Shown piece after piece: positions 7,820 to 16,420 of a DNA stretch of 33,616 nucleotides. Numbering within the stretch: the stretch's first letter is position 1; every line of letters starts with the position of its first letter. Origin of the DNA: a bacterium (GTDB lineage: Bacteria; Planctomycetota; Planctomycetia; Kolteriales; Kolteriaceae); NCBI GenBank assembly GCA_019748235.1, contig JAIEPU010000083.1:1-33616 (forward strand), in the 5' to 3' direction. The notes below the pieces were generated by a model. That model made no database searches. It had not been told where the DNA came from and worked only from the letters and a program-made list of their open reading frames with translations. The position numbers and the translations under genes are program-made.

Positions 7820-9358
7820 ATGGCGCTCGCCAAGCTTCGAACTTATACCCTCGTGGGCATTGATGCCGTTCCTGTCGAGGCGGAAATTGATGTGGCCGCC
7901 ACCGGATTGCCGCAAGTAGTGCTGGTCGGACTCGCGGAGTCCACCGTCAAGGAAAGCACGCACCGGGTCGAACGCGCGATTGTCAATAGCGGCTATCGCA
8001 AGCCGGTCTCTCGTGTGATCGTGAACTTGGCTCCGGCAGATCTCCGGAAGGATGCCGCGGGTTTCGATCTGCCGATCGCGCTCGGACTACTTGCCGCCAC
8101 GGCTCAGATGTCGACGGAAGTGTTCAAAGACATCGCTGCCGTCGGTGAGCTTGCTCTCGAAGGTTCGACGCGGCCGGTGAAAGGAGCCCTTTCGATCGCC
8201 CTGGCCGCACGTGAGCAAGGTTGCAAACGACTGCTCGTTCCCACCGCCAATGCCCGGGAAGCGGCCGTTGTGGAGGGGCTCGAAGTCTATCCAGTCTCAA
8301 GCCTTGCCGAGGCAGTCGGATTGCTCGTCGGGGCGATCGATGCCGAGCCGGTCCATGTCGATCTCGACTCCATTTTTTCGGTGAATGGAAAATCAAGCGT
8401 CGACTTCGCTGATGTGAAAGGTCAAGAGGGAGCCAAGCGAGCCTTCACGATCGCCGCCGCCGGTCGACATAACGTCCTTATGCTGGGATCGCCCGGAACC
8501 GGAAAGACCATGCTCGCCAAGCGTCTGCCAACCGTAATGCCCCCCATGACGCTGGAAGAGTCACTCGCAACGACCCGCATCTTTAGCGCGATCGGTCAGA
8601 CGACTCCCGATCATCCGCTGAAAACGGTCCGGCCGTTTCGCTCTCCTCATCACACCAGCAGCGAGGCTGGACTCATTGGCGGAGGAGCCAACCCCGAGCC
8701 AGGGGAGGTCAGCCTTTCGCATCACGGCGTATTGTTTCTTGATGAGTTTCCTGAATTCTCTCGGCGAACGCTCGAAGTTCTCAGGCAGCCGCTCGAAGAT
8801 TGTGAAGTCACAATCACTCGAGCTCGGGGCAAGATGACGTTTCCGGCGGACTTCCTGCTTGTCGCCGCGATGAATCCTTGTCCGTGCGGCTATTTGACCG
8901 ATCCCAAACGACAATGTCGCTGCACGCCGATGCAGGTCGAACGATATCTTTCCAAAATCAGCGGTCCCTTACTCGATCGTATCGACATTCACATCGAGGT
9001 CCCCGCCATCGATTGGGAGGAACTGCGCGGCCGGACAGAGGGCCGTGATAGTGGCAGCATGCGATCGCAAGTGAGCGAGGCCCGTCGAAGACAGACAGAG
9101 CGGTTCAAAGGGCAACCGACCATGATTAACGGTCGCATGAATACCAGGCAGATTCGCGAGCATTGCCAACTCGATCCGGTGGGAGAAAACTTGCTTCGAC
9201 AAGCAGTCGAGGAACTCGGGCTTTCGATTCGCGCGCATGACCGGGTGTTGCGGGTCGCCCGAACGATCGCGGATCTCTCGGAAAGTGCGGAAATTCAGCC
9301 CGTGCATCTGGCGGAGGCGATTCAGCTTCGCCGACTCGATCGCAAAGTTTGGCGATAA
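7820..9358 (+). CDS. YifB/ComM-family Mg-chelatase-like AAA+ ATPase
   Basis: The 512-residue protein has the three parts of the YifB/ComM family. An N-terminal ChlI-like domain (about 1-175, with D-L-P-I-A-L-G-L-L-A) comes first. The AAA+ core follows, with Walker A GSPGTGKT (223-230) and Walker B GVLFLDE (303-309), ending in the M-N-P-C-P-C-G stretch. The C-terminal Mg-chelatase-like domain has R-A-H-D-R-V-L-R-V-A-R-T-I-A-D-L. Four Cys (354, 356, 366, 368) could bind a metal. ComM is a hexameric helicase that promotes branch migration during natural transformation; whether this homologue does so is inferred only from family. An SD-like CTGGAGA lies 9 nt before the ATG. It is monocistronic and convergent with the exporter genes 3 nt downstream. 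Confidence 0.93.
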   Translation: MALAKLRTYTLVGIDAVPVEAEIDVAATGLPQVVLVGLAESTVKESTHRVERAIVNSGYRKPVSRVIVNLAPADLRKDAAGFDLPIALGLLAATAQMSTEVFKDIAAVGELALEGSTRPVKGALSIALAAREQGCKRLLVPTANAREAAVVEGLEVYPVSSLAEAVGLLVGAIDAEPVHVDLDSIFSVNGKSSVDFADVKGQEGAKRAFTIAAAGRHNVLMLGSPGTGKTMLAKRLPTVMPPMTLEESLATTRIFSAIGQTTPDHPLKTVRPFRSPHHTSSEAGLIGGGANPEPGEVSLSHHGVLFLDEFPEFSRRTLEVLRQPLEDCEVTITRARGKMTFPADFLLVAAMNPCPCGYLTDPKRQCRCTPMQVERYLSKISGPLLDRIDIHIEVPAIDWEELRGRTEGRDSGSMRSQVSEARRRQTERFKGQPTMINGRMNTRQIREHCQLDPVGENLLRQAVEELGLSIRAHDRVLRVARTIADLSESAEIQPVHLAEAIQLRRLDRKVWR

Positions 9359-9361
9359 AGA

Positions 9362-10189
9362 TCAAAGAGGTGCCGGTAGATCACGGCGACAAAAAATGAT
9401 CGTAGCAACGACATAACAGACCGTGCCGATGGCGAGAAGAACGCCGCAGAGTCCCATCCATGTCCACCAGAACATGTCGTCACTCGCCGAAATGATCCAC
9501 CAAGGTTCGTAAGCCCCGTAGATCGTGGTATAGCGAAGGAACTCAAAATCATCGCGAAGCCGGCTTAGCACTTTGATGATGAGCTGAGTCACCATGAAAC
9601 CGCCCCCGAGTGCGAGCGTTCGCCATCTGTAACGATCGACCGAGCTGAGAAGCGTCGTCACGGCCGCAAGGCAATAAATGAGAGAGAACAGATTGACGAG
9701 ACCGCGTGCGAAATGCGCCATCGAGACCGATTCTTTGAATCCAGCCATCCAAACACCAAGGCCGACGCCGACGAAGACGATGAACACGAGAAGGAATGCC
9801 GACAGCGTCGTGACGATCGCTTGAACGAGCATGATCTGATAACGGGGCACCGGCTGAGCGAGCAATATCTCCATTGTTCCGCGATTGAGTTCTCCGCTCA
9901 CTGCGTCAGAGCCGCGCGCGATCGCCCACAATCCGCACGTTAAAAAAAGGGTAGGATCGACAAGTAAACCTGCGATTCGCCCCAGCGGCCTCACCATTTC
10001 CTTGAATGGAATCGGGCTCAGCTTTGAAACAAAGGGAGGCAATAGTTCGAGCAGTGTTTCGAGATTTTCGTCCTCAAACTGTGATCCCATGAAGACGTAG
10101 AGACCGCTGAAGATGAAAAGGAGGGCTCCTGCGGCCGCGGTCAGAACCCACGCATCATTGATGGTTTTCGCCCAGAGTGCCCACTTCAT
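9362..10189 (-). CDS. ABC-2 type transporter permease
   Basis: This 275-residue membrane protein has about six hydrophobic segments and the pattern I-A-R-G-S-D-A-V-S-G-E-L-N-R-G-T-M-E-I-L-L-A-Q-P-V-P-R, which is diagnostic for ABC-2/NosY-like exporter permeases. The start is the ATG whose first base is 10189, overlapping the stop of the upstream ATPase gene by 4 nt (ATGA). The open frame continues further upstream, but that part lies inside the ATPase gene and is not coding. With the ATPase it forms a complete two-component exporter. Cargo is unknown; related systems move lipids, drugs or copper-enzyme cofactors. Confidence 0.88.
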   Translation of the reverse strand: MKWALWAKTINDAWVLTAAAGALLFIFSGLYVFMGSQFEDENLETLLELLPPFVSKLSPIPFKEMVRPLGRIAGLLVDPTLFLTCGLWAIARGSDAVSGELNRGTMEILLAQPVPRYQIMLVQAIVTTLSAFLLVFIVFVGVGLGVWMAGFKESVSMAHFARGLVNLFSLIYCLAAVTTLLSSVDRYRWRTLALGGGFMVTQLIIKVLSRLRDDFEFLRYTTIYGAYEPWWIISASDDMFWWTWMGLCGVLLAIGTVCYVVATIIFCRRDLPAPL

Positions 10190-11085
10190 CTCGACTCGAT
10201 CTCCTCGCTCGCATGATAGCGATCGTAGACCACCTGTAGACTGATGGGCTCGATGCGAACTTGGTCGAGAGGAAGAGTCGAGAGCCAACCGAAGAGACTC
10301 GAAATCTCCCCCGCAGTTTGAATGACGATCTCTCGATCGTTGATCCTTTTGACCTCGATATCCTCGGCCAAATTCGAAGGCAGAGAAGGCAAAGGCCCCG
10401 TCAGCACCGCACGAATCCGGTGTTCGCGCTGAATACTTGTCAGTGAGTCGATATAGACGAGCTTTCCTCTTCGAAGAATGCACACACGATCACACGACGC
10501 TTCAGTCTCGCTCAGTACATGCGAGGAAAAGATAATGGTACGACCCTCACGACGAGCTTCATTCAATAGCGTGATCACTTCCCGGCGGACCGTGGGATCG
10601 AGGGCGGAGGTCGGTTCATCGAGAATCACGAGTCGAGACCGCGTCGCCAGTGTCGCGACGAGCGCGATTTTTTGTTTCATCCCCGTCGAGCAGAACGCGA
10701 CCATCCGGCTCAAATCGAGCTCAAGCCGATTGGCAAATTCAAGAGAACGCTTGTAGTCCCCCCCAGGGTGCATGTGCGCGAAAAAACGTAGCAGGTCCTT
10801 TCCCCGCATATTCGAGAAAAGCCGAACCTCAGCTGGCAGATAGGTGAGTTGCTGGTGCACTTGGACTGACTGTTCATAGCAGTCAAGGCCGGCAATCTTC
10901 GCGGTGCCGCGCGTCGGGCGAAGATAACCCATCAGAAGACGAAGGAGTGTTGTCTTTCCGGAACCGTTGGGCCCTAGCAGACCGAAAACTTCACCTTCAT
11001 TCACGCGAAGCGTGCAGTCTTCGAGCGCGTGAATCCCCCCGTACGTCTTCGTGAGTCCGAGAGTCTCGACGATGGCCTGAGGCAT
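10186..11085 (-). CDS. ABC-2 exporter ATP-binding protein
   Basis: The 299-residue ATPase has Walker A GPNGSGKTT (38-46), Walker B LVILDEP (152-158) and a divergent signature C-S-T-G-M-K-Q (132-138), where LSGGQ would be in importers. S-x-G-M-K-Q is characteristic of CcmA/NatA/YxlF-type ATPases paired with ABC-2 permeases. Residues after about 220 form an extra C-terminal domain, common in this group. It overlaps the permease gene by 4 nt. The 98-nt stretch upstream (11086-11183) separates it from the isomerase gene on the same strand, so a longer transcript is possible. Confidence 0.93.
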   Translation of the reverse strand: MPQAIVETLGLTKTYGGIHALEDCTLRVNEGEVFGLLGPNGSGKTTLLRLLMGYLRPTRGTAKIAGLDCYEQSVQVHQQLTYLPAEVRLFSNMRGKDLLRFFAHMHPGGDYKRSLEFANRLELDLSRMVAFCSTGMKQKIALVATLATRSRLVILDEPTSALDPTVRREVITLLNEARREGRTIIFSSHVLSETEASCDRVCILRRGKLVYIDSLTSIQREHRIRAVLTGPLPSLPSNLAEDIEVKRINDREIVIQTAGEISSLFGWLSTLPLDQVRIEPISLQVVYDRYHASEEIESR

Positions 11086-11183
11086 GAAAGTTCCGTCTCA
11101 ACGATCGCATTCGAACAGAACATACGACGCAAAGGGAACGGCCTTTACGCATCTTTGACGTTATCGCCGCGTGAATGCCACCA

Positions 11184-11999
11184 TCACTTTTTCGCGACGC
11201 TTTCTTTCATTTTACGAAGACCGGTCTTCGCGACATCGAGTGGGTTTTCTTTCCAGTAGGAGGGATTGAAGAGTTCAAGCGTCAGACAGCCTGTCCACCC
11301 CTTGGCACGAAGCTGATTCGCGATGTCAGCGAGGGGCATGATCCCATCACCCGGATATACGCGATCGGCATCCGTCTGTTTCTCACGGGGAATATTTGAC
11401 GGCGCGTCGTTCCAATGAAAACAACTGATGTGGTCGGCGGGGATCTTGTCCAATGTCGCCAGGTTCGTCCCGCCACGGAAAATATGCCAGATATCGGGAG
11501 TCAGCGTCGCTTCCGGATTCCCAGGCCCAGCACAGATGGCCCATGCCTCTTCGAGGGTATTGATCCCCTTCACAAAGCCAAGAAACTCCACAGAGGCCGG
11601 CACATTATAGGTCAGGCTCACCTCGAGAAGTTGTCCGTACCGGTCAATCGCTAGCGACCGTTCCACGACATCGCCTGGCGGACTGGCGACGATTCGACGA
11701 ATGCCGAGATCGGCTGCCATTTGCAGGCGACGCTTGCATTCGTCGAGCCCCTTCTTCCACCCTGCCTCATCGGCGATGTAAAATCCGCTCAGTGAAATCA
11801 TACTCGGGCGGTCGAGTGACAAGTCGTCGAGCATCTTTCGCAAATCAGAAACCGTCCCCCCCTGCTTCACGTGCTCATCGACATCGGAAATCCAAAGCTC
11901 GATCGCGTCGTAACCAGCCTTCGAAGTGATCTCGATCTTTTCCCGTGGACTGGCCGGCCGAATGGTGCTCGTGTTGAGTCCGTATGAGAAATCACTCAT
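11184..11999 (-). CDS. sugar phosphate isomerase/epimerase (xylose isomerase-like TIM barrel)
   Basis: The 271-residue protein belongs to the AP-endonuclease-2/xylose-isomerase-like TIM-barrel superfamily. It starts with S-Y-G-L-N-T-S-T-I-R and has A-G-Y-D-A-I-E-L-W. Candidate metal ligands are E138 (A-S-V-E-F-L-G), D169 and H172 (T-P-D-I-W-H), H195 (C-F-H-W-N-D) and E242 (L-T-L-E-L-F). Such enzymes isomerise or epimerise keto sugars, or act in inositol or hydroxypyruvate metabolism; the substrate cannot be named. They are abundant in planctomycetes. No signal peptide, so cytosolic. It is divergent from the PEP-CTERM gene across a 386-nt gap. Confidence 0.85.
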   Translation of the reverse strand: MSDFSYGLNTSTIRPASPREKIEITSKAGYDAIELWISDVDEHVKQGGTVSDLRKMLDDLSLDRPSMISLSGFYIADEAGWKKGLDECKRRLQMAADLGIRRIVASPPGDVVERSLAIDRYGQLLEVSLTYNVPASVEFLGFVKGINTLEEAWAICAGPGNPEATLTPDIWHIFRGGTNLATLDKIPADHISCFHWNDAPSNIPREKQTDADRVYPGDGIMPLADIANQLRAKGWTGCLTLELFNPSYWKENPLDVAKTGLRKMKESVAKK

Positions 12000-12385
12000 G
12001 TATTCGCCATTGCCCCTTGTCGAGTTCAGTCACTGATTTCAAACCGCGGACCATTAACTTAAACGCATCAACCCCCGCAGTCCATTGGCGATAGTTCAAT
12101 CAAGCGAAAGCAACGCGGATAGATCCCGGTGCGGAATATCGAATTGAGGGGAACGCTTCGCCGTCAACGCCGCGCAAGGTGAGAATTTCGTTATTTCACT
12201 GTTTCCAAATGCTGATTTCCAAGTACAGTATCCGTTTGTAGGGATTTGGACGGGGGAATCATCATCGCGCAACCTTAGTCGCGAGAGCGATAAGGAAGCA
12301 CCTCCCTAGCGTGATGATCAAAGCACATTCATTCCATCCGTCGCAACTTTGCATGTCATTTAGTTACGATTTTGAGGAGTAACGG
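12000..12385. other. 386-nt divergent intergenic region
   Basis: This region lies between the isomerase (minus) and the PEP-CTERM gene (plus) and must hold both promoters. A clear ribosome site (GAGGAG) precedes the ATG at 12386. The stretch around 12185-12250 is AT-richer than its surroundings and is the likeliest promoter area, but I see no convincing -35/-10 pair. An imperfect repeat around 12258-12327 (ATCATCGCGC / GCGTGATGAT) is weak. No small gene or RNA is recognisable. Confidence 0.4.
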
Positions 12386-13462
12386 ATGTTTCTTGGGAAG
12401 AATTCTACTCCCCTCGCATCACTCGCTTTCGCCCTGCTCACGCTTGGTTCGGGAAGTGCCCAAGCCGGCGTAGTGACGTGGACGGTTCAGAACACGAGCC
12501 AAGTGAATCTCACGGTCACTGGAAATCTCTTTGGCGGAGCTGTCACGGCAACGGAACAGCAGGCCAACGCTCTTACAAAATACAACGGCACCGTCGCACT
12601 CGGTACCAATCCGACTGGTCTGAATTTCGCTGGCGGAGGCGCCGCCACCGCGATCAATCCGACGGGCGGTTTTTTTAATACTCCCCTTCAGTACTCGCCC
12701 AACGTGAGCGGTGCTGCGGGAACGGCTCCAGCAAACTATGGCGTCAACTTGAACGCTCCGGTCACCTACGTGATCCCGCCGATTGATATTCCGCAATCCG
12801 TGCGTGATGCATTGCCGTCACCCCTGAACACGCTCGTTCCTGCCACGCTTAACCTGGGAACGCTCAGCGCCGTGGTGGCCAAGACCGCGATTCGTGATTT
12901 CGCACTCGACTTCACCGCTCTTGATTATGTCGCATTGGCGGGCAACACGTTCGATGCGAATGCGGTGAGCGTTGTGGTGACTAACGGATTCCTCGACGTC
13001 AACCTCTCCGCTCGGTTGACGCAGGATAACATCGTTAACAAATTTGCTCTTCAGGCGATCCTAAGCGGGATCGCCAGCTCGGCTCCGCAGCTCGGACTTA
13101 CGGTAACCTCACCAAGTTTGTTTAGCCTGGATCTAGATATCGGCCTTGGCACGCGTATTGATCTTTCCAACCTTAATCTACCAATCGCCAATACGGCCGT
13201 TGCCGATGGAACGATCACGAACTTGGGAACGCACAGCGTTTCAACGCTCACCCTGCCGGTTCAATTCGAATTGACATCGACTCTCGATAACGCGCTTGGG
13301 GGCCTTTCCAGCGTGCTTCCTGGATTGCTCGATCTTCAGCTCAATTTCCAGGGAACGGTCACGGCCAAGGCTACCGTGCCTGAAGCTTCAACCTTCGTGA
13401 TGACGGGTCTCATTCTCGTTCCCGGCGCAGTTACCCTGCTCCGTCGACGCAAGCAGTCCTAG
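12386..13462 (+). CDS. secreted PEP-CTERM protein
   Basis: This 358-residue protein has a signal peptide (hydrophobic residues 10-22, cleavage after A-Q-A at 25-27) and a C-terminal PEP-CTERM sorting tail: V-P-E-A-S (331-335), a hydrophobic segment, then R-R-R-K-Q-S. Such tails are recognised by an exosortase that cuts near the Pro-Glu-Pro/Ala motif during export to the outer surface, often with exopolysaccharide. The middle is Asn-, Thr-, Ala- and Leu-rich with low charge and no Cys, consistent with a beta-rich surface protein. No exosortase gene lies in the window. The function of the mature part is unknown. It ends just before a strong hairpin terminator. Confidence 0.85.
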   Translation: MFLGKNSTPLASLAFALLTLGSGSAQAGVVTWTVQNTSQVNLTVTGNLFGGAVTATEQQANALTKYNGTVALGTNPTGLNFAGGGAATAINPTGGFFNTPLQYSPNVSGAAGTAPANYGVNLNAPVTYVIPPIDIPQSVRDALPSPLNTLVPATLNLGTLSAVVAKTAIRDFALDFTALDYVALAGNTFDANAVSVVVTNGFLDVNLSARLTQDNIVNKFALQAILSGIASSAPQLGLTVTSPSLFSLDLDIGLGTRIDLSNLNLPIANTAVADGTITNLGTHSVSTLTLPVQFELTSTLDNALGGLSSVLPGLLDLQLNFQGTVTAKATVPEASTFVMTGLILVPGAVTLLRRRKQS

Positions 13463-13484
13463 TTCATTGCGATTGATTTGACGT

Positions 13485-13516
13485 CAAAACGCCGATCATT
13501 ATTGGTCGGCGTTTTG
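13485..13516. terminator. bidirectional hairpin terminator between convergent genes
   Basis: A perfect 11-bp inverted repeat (CAAAACGCCGA / TCGGCGTTTTG) can be extended through the loop to 14 pairs with one G-T wobble, closing on TTAT. The T/A-rich outer part of the stem supplies a TTTT run on either strand. It sits 22 nt after the PEP-CTERM stop and 48 nt beyond the end of rhamnulokinase, so it can stop transcription from both sides. Confidence 0.85.
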
Positions 13517-13563
13517 AATTTCTTGAAGCGTCTTGAATCAGTACCTTCGAAGCACTGCTAACA

Positions 13564-15042
13564 CTAAGTGAGAAGGCTTTTGAACTTCCCGTATTGATCA
13601 TCCCAGGCCGCTTCCGAGGAAGACACCGGCTCATACTTCTCCGCCGGGAATGAATTCTTGATGATCTCTCTCCCTTCATCCAGAGATCCTATATCGCCTG
13701 ACGATAGAGCCTGAACCAAAACATTCCCTAAAGCGGTCGCCTCAATCGGTCCAGCGATCACTTCCGCCTGACAGCAATCGGCAGTCAATTGACTGAGAAG
13801 TTTGTTCTGGCTTCCGCCACCGACGATATGAATTCGATTGATCTTTCGGCCCATATTAAGTTCAAGCTCTTCTTTCGTCTTCCGATAGCGAAGAGCGAGT
13901 CCCTCGAGACAAGTTCTCACCAGGGACGCCGAATCGGCGGGTGCCGGTTGTTTATGCTTTTCGCAGAACGCTTTGATCGCGGCCGGCATGTCTGGCGGAT
14001 TCATGAAGGAAAGGTCGTCCGGATCGATGATTGCCTGAAATGCCGGGGCGGCGGCCGCCTTGTTCGTTAGTTCGGCGTAGTCGATGGTTGCCCCGGATTT
14101 CTCGAAACTCCGGCGGCATTGTTGGACCAACCAAAGTCCCATGATGTTCTTGAGAAAACGAATCGTTCCCCCTACCCCTCCTTCATTCGTGAAGTTGTCG
14201 GCCAGCGTTTGTTCCGAGATGGAAGGTGCGGAAAGCTCAGCCCCCATCAGTGACCATGTTCCGCTCGAAATGTAACACCAATCGTCCCCGGCACTCGCCG
14301 GAACGGCCGCAACCGCCGCCGCCGTGTCGTGCCCCGCCGATGCGATGACCTCGGTCACGCCGCCGATATCATCGGCCACATCGGCCCGAACTTTGCCCAG
14401 CCTTGTCCCCGTCTTAACCAGTGGCGGCAGCAAGCTTGCCGGAAGACCGAATTTTTCGATGAGTTCAACGTCCCACTTCTGCGTGCGGGCATCAAGCATC
14501 TGAGTGGTCGAGGCAATCGTGTATTCCGCGACCTGCTCTCCCGTCAGAAAGGAATTGAGAAGGTCGGGAATGAGAAGCATTTTCGAGACACCCTCAAATG
14601 CCTTCTTCCCTCGCTTTCGCTGAGCGGCGACCAATTGAAAGAGCGTGTTGAACGGAAGAAACTGGAGTCCGGTGCGCCGATAAATCTCGTCCTTTGGAAC
14701 GATGTTGAACGCATAATCGTAAATCCCCGCCGTGCGAGGATCGCGATAATGCACCGGATTGCCGACAAGTGAACCGTCGTCGGCAACTAGCCCGTAATCA
14801 ACTCCCCATGTATCGATTCCCACGGAGATCGCAGGGCCCGCTTGATGAAGTGATTTACCGATCCCGGTCTTGATCTCTTGCCATAGCCTGACGATGTCCC
14901 AATGCATGGTGTCGAGCACGCGGACGTAGCCGTTCGGAAAGCGATGGGTTTCACTAAGTTGAAAGCGCTGTCCGTCGAACGACGCGACAATTGTCCGTCC
15001 ACTTTCCGCCCCCAAATCGACGGCAATGTATTGGCGAGTCAA
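13564..15042 (-). CDS. rhaB: rhamnulokinase
   Basis: The 492-residue FGGY-family sugar kinase phosphorylates L-rhamnulose on C1 in rhamnose breakdown. It starts with A-V-D-L-G-A-E-S-G-R-T, the RhaB-type phosphate loop. It then shows V-G-I-D-T-W-G-V-D-Y-G-L, the H-Y-R-D-P-R-T motif, the S-S-G-T-W-S-L-M-G motif and the C-terminal I-H-I-V-G-G-G-S-Q-N-K-L-L ATP-binding motif. Length matches known RhaB (about 490). The start codon is TTG at 15042 with GGGAGA about 7 nt upstream; no ATG fits the conserved N-terminus. No other rhamnose genes (isomerase, aldolase, regulator) are in the window. Cytosolic. Confidence 0.92.
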   Translation of the reverse strand: MTRQYIAVDLGAESGRTIVASFDGQRFQLSETHRFPNGYVRVLDTMHWDIVRLWQEIKTGIGKSLHQAGPAISVGIDTWGVDYGLVADDGSLVGNPVHYRDPRTAGIYDYAFNIVPKDEIYRRTGLQFLPFNTLFQLVAAQRKRGKKAFEGVSKMLLIPDLLNSFLTGEQVAEYTIASTTQMLDARTQKWDVELIEKFGLPASLLPPLVKTGTRLGKVRADVADDIGGVTEVIASAGHDTAAAVAAVPASAGDDWCYISSGTWSLMGAELSAPSISEQTLADNFTNEGGVGGTIRFLKNIMGLWLVQQCRRSFEKSGATIDYAELTNKAAAAPAFQAIIDPDDLSFMNPPDMPAAIKAFCEKHKQPAPADSASLVRTCLEGLALRYRKTKEELELNMGRKINRIHIVGGGSQNKLLSQLTADCCQAEVIAGPIEATALGNVLVQALSSGDIGSLDEGREIIKNSFPAEKYEPVSSSEAAWDDQYGKFKSLLT

Positions 15043-15227
15043 CGAATTCTCCCTTCCCCGTCACGAGCCTAAAACAGGTGACGCCGCGCATCCCGCCACT
15101 GTTTTATTCAAAATGGAGAGCGCAGCGCGGTTCGCGCGAAAACAGGAAATTCACGTTGTGGGTGAGGTTAAAAGATCTGAGAAAACGCATGGAGGGAGCG
15201 ATCGAAATGAGCAAACCCCTCCCATCG

Positions 15228-16352
15228 TCAGTTGGCGACGAGAATCCGTTCTCCCTTTCGCCAACCCTCCGCATCCCGTTCGACGCGGTTGTAAAGCGTA
15301 TCCCGTTCGACCGGGATTCGCCCCGCCTCTTCGATGAGCCGACGAATTTGAGTGACCGTCAGTGCTTCGGGCGTCTGCGCCCCTGCGTCGTGATAGATTA
15401 ACTCATGAACGACGGTCCCGTCGAGATCATCGGCTCCGAACGATAACGCTACCTGGGCAATACCGATCCCGAGCATGATCCAGTACGCCTTGACGTGCGG
15501 AAAATTATCGAGCATGAGTCGGCTGATCGCCATTGTCCGAAGATCCATCTGGCCGCTCGGCTTTCGGATCGACGACATATTCGTGTTCTCTGGATGAAAC
15601 GCGAGAGGAATAAAGGTTTGAAAACCTCCGGTCTCATCTTGCAGATTTCGAAGCCGAATCATGTGGTCGACCCGGTGGATCGGCTTCTCCAGATGACCAT
15701 AGAGCATGGTGGCCGTGGTGTGAAGTCCGAGCTCATGAGCCGTTCGATGAATCTCGATCCAACGATCGGAATCCGCTTTATGCTCGCAAATCTCGCCTCG
15801 AACATCCTCGTGAAAGATTTCGGCACCGCCCCCCGGCAAACTACCAAGCCCTACCTCTTTGAGCTCCGTCAGGACTTCACGGATCGAGAGCTTGGTGATG
15901 CGTGTAAACCAGTCGATTTCGACGGCGGTAAACGCCTTTAAATGAATCTCCGGATATGCATTGTGAATGACCTGAAGAATGTTCTTGTACCAATCGAACT
16001 GCTTCATGTGATGCAGCCCGCCGACGATGTGCATTTCGGTCGCACCTCGTTCGTGAGCGCCCCGAGCCCGCTCCAAAATCTGGTCGTCATCCATCAAGTA
16101 ACCGCGCGGTCCGCGCAGGTCGGAACGGAACGCACAAAACTTGCAGCGGTACACACAGATGTTCGTTGGGTTGAGATGGGTGTTGATGTTGTAGTAAGCG
16201 TAATTCCCGTTCTTTCGTTCACGGACGATGTTCGCGAGTTCGCCGACCTCGAGCAGGTTGTCGTACTCGTAGAGGTAGACTCCTTCCTCGGCGGAGAGTC
16301 TCTCCCCTGCTTCCACCTTTTCCCGAATGGTGTTGATTGACGTCGCGGCCAT
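15228..16352 (-). CDS. mqnE: aminofutalosine synthase MqnE (radical SAM)
   Basis: The 374-residue radical-SAM enzyme adds the enolpyruvyl group of 3-[(1-carboxyvinyl)oxy]benzoate to SAM's adenosyl radical to give aminodeoxyfutalosine in the futalosine route to menaquinone. The 4Fe-4S motif is C66-x3-C70-x2-C73 in L-N-P-T-N-I-C-V-Y-R-C-K-F-C-A-F. The N-P-T-N lead-in favours MqnE over the related MqnC. H-I-V-G-G-L-H-H follows. The next gene on the same strand upstream is a UbiA-like prenyltransferase, which supports the pathway call. Between it and rhaB, 15043-15227 shows no gene. Confidence 0.9.
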   Translation of the reverse strand: MAATSINTIREKVEAGERLSAEEGVYLYEYDNLLEVGELANIVRERKNGNYAYYNINTHLNPTNICVYRCKFCAFRSDLRGPRGYLMDDDQILERARGAHERGATEMHIVGGLHHMKQFDWYKNILQVIHNAYPEIHLKAFTAVEIDWFTRITKLSIREVLTELKEVGLGSLPGGGAEIFHEDVRGEICEHKADSDRWIEIHRTAHELGLHTTATMLYGHLEKPIHRVDHMIRLRNLQDETGGFQTFIPLAFHPENTNMSSIRKPSGQMDLRTMAISRLMLDNFPHVKAYWIMLGIGIAQVALSFGADDLDGTVVHELIYHDAGAQTPEALTVTQIRRLIEEAGRIPVERDTLYNRVERDAEGWRKGERILVAN

Positions 16353-16420
16353 TTTCGTCCTACTCCCCGCACATCCTCGGCGAAATCGCTTCTCGCCCGA
16401 TACTTCTATGGTAGTGGAAA

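Noticed and set aside
10190-10483. N-terminal extension of the ABC-2 permease by 98 codons
   Set aside because: The extension lies inside the ATPase gene and is basic and low in hydrophobicity; the ATGA overlap at 10186-10189 gives a natural start.
12258-12327. Imperfect inverted repeat upstream of the PEP-CTERM gene
   Set aside because: Arms mismatch and the loop is about 50 nt, so it is not distinguishable from chance.
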